DNA of 5,812 nt, taken from assembly GCA_009845645.1 (NCBI GenBank), contig VXZF01000418.1, forward strand, positions 1-5,812. Reading direction: 5' to 3'. Positions within the stretch are counted from its first letter, which is position 1. Each line of letters starts with the position of its first letter. Positions 5,811-5,812 of the stretch are shown here, piece by piece. The notes under the pieces are model-generated. The model was not told the DNA's origin, did no database searches, and saw only the letters and a list, made by a program, of their open reading frames with translations. Position numbers and translations under genes: made by a program. This stretch comes from Gemmatimonadota bacterium. GTDB taxonomy: Bacteria > Latescibacterota > UBA2968 > UBA8231.

Positions 5811-5812
5811 GT

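Overview
The window comes from a fairly GC-rich bacterial chromosome. No phylogenetic marker is present. The mix of small VapB/FitA-type antitoxins, a xylose-isomerase-like barrel protein and an ECF sigma factor with a very long C-terminal extension resembles what I know from uncultured Poribacteria- or Planctomycetes-like bacteria. That placement is an impression and cannot be proved from 5.8 kb.

Left part (1-765): the last 21 codons of an unidentified upstream gene, then an intact VapB-like ribbon-helix-helix antitoxin (148-384). Where its toxin should follow there is only a GTG-started 15-codon remnant (381-428), and then a 110-residue conserved hypothetical protein (433-765). Centre (791-2234): a sugar phosphate isomerase/epimerase-like TIM-barrel protein with its metal ligands visible, and a GNAT acetyltransferase. 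These lie in the same direction with short gaps and could be one transcription unit. Facing them on the minus strand is a second small antitoxin (2274-2516, FitA-like), again without a toxin gene. Its promoter carries a perfect 11-bp inverted repeat whose spacer holds the -35 box, a good candidate for an autorepression operator.

Right part (2768-5810): an ECF sigma factor of 621 residues. About 170 residues are the sigma regions 2 and 4, and about 450 are a TPR-like helical extension. It is followed 67 bp downstream by a 369-residue protein that is clearly homologous to the last ~340 residues of that extension but has no sigma domains. The two genes differ strongly in third-position base use. 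This pair is the most unusual item in the window. My working idea is that the free-standing protein modulates, competes with or assists the built-in regulatory domain of the sigma factor. Similarity between the two proteins is seen directly in the sequence; the regulatory role is inference.

No tRNA, rRNA, CRISPR array, insertion sequence or convincing intrinsic terminator was found. No stretch over 300 bases lacks a gene. The longest gap (2517-2767) holds the antitoxin promoter/operator and the leader of the sigma gene.
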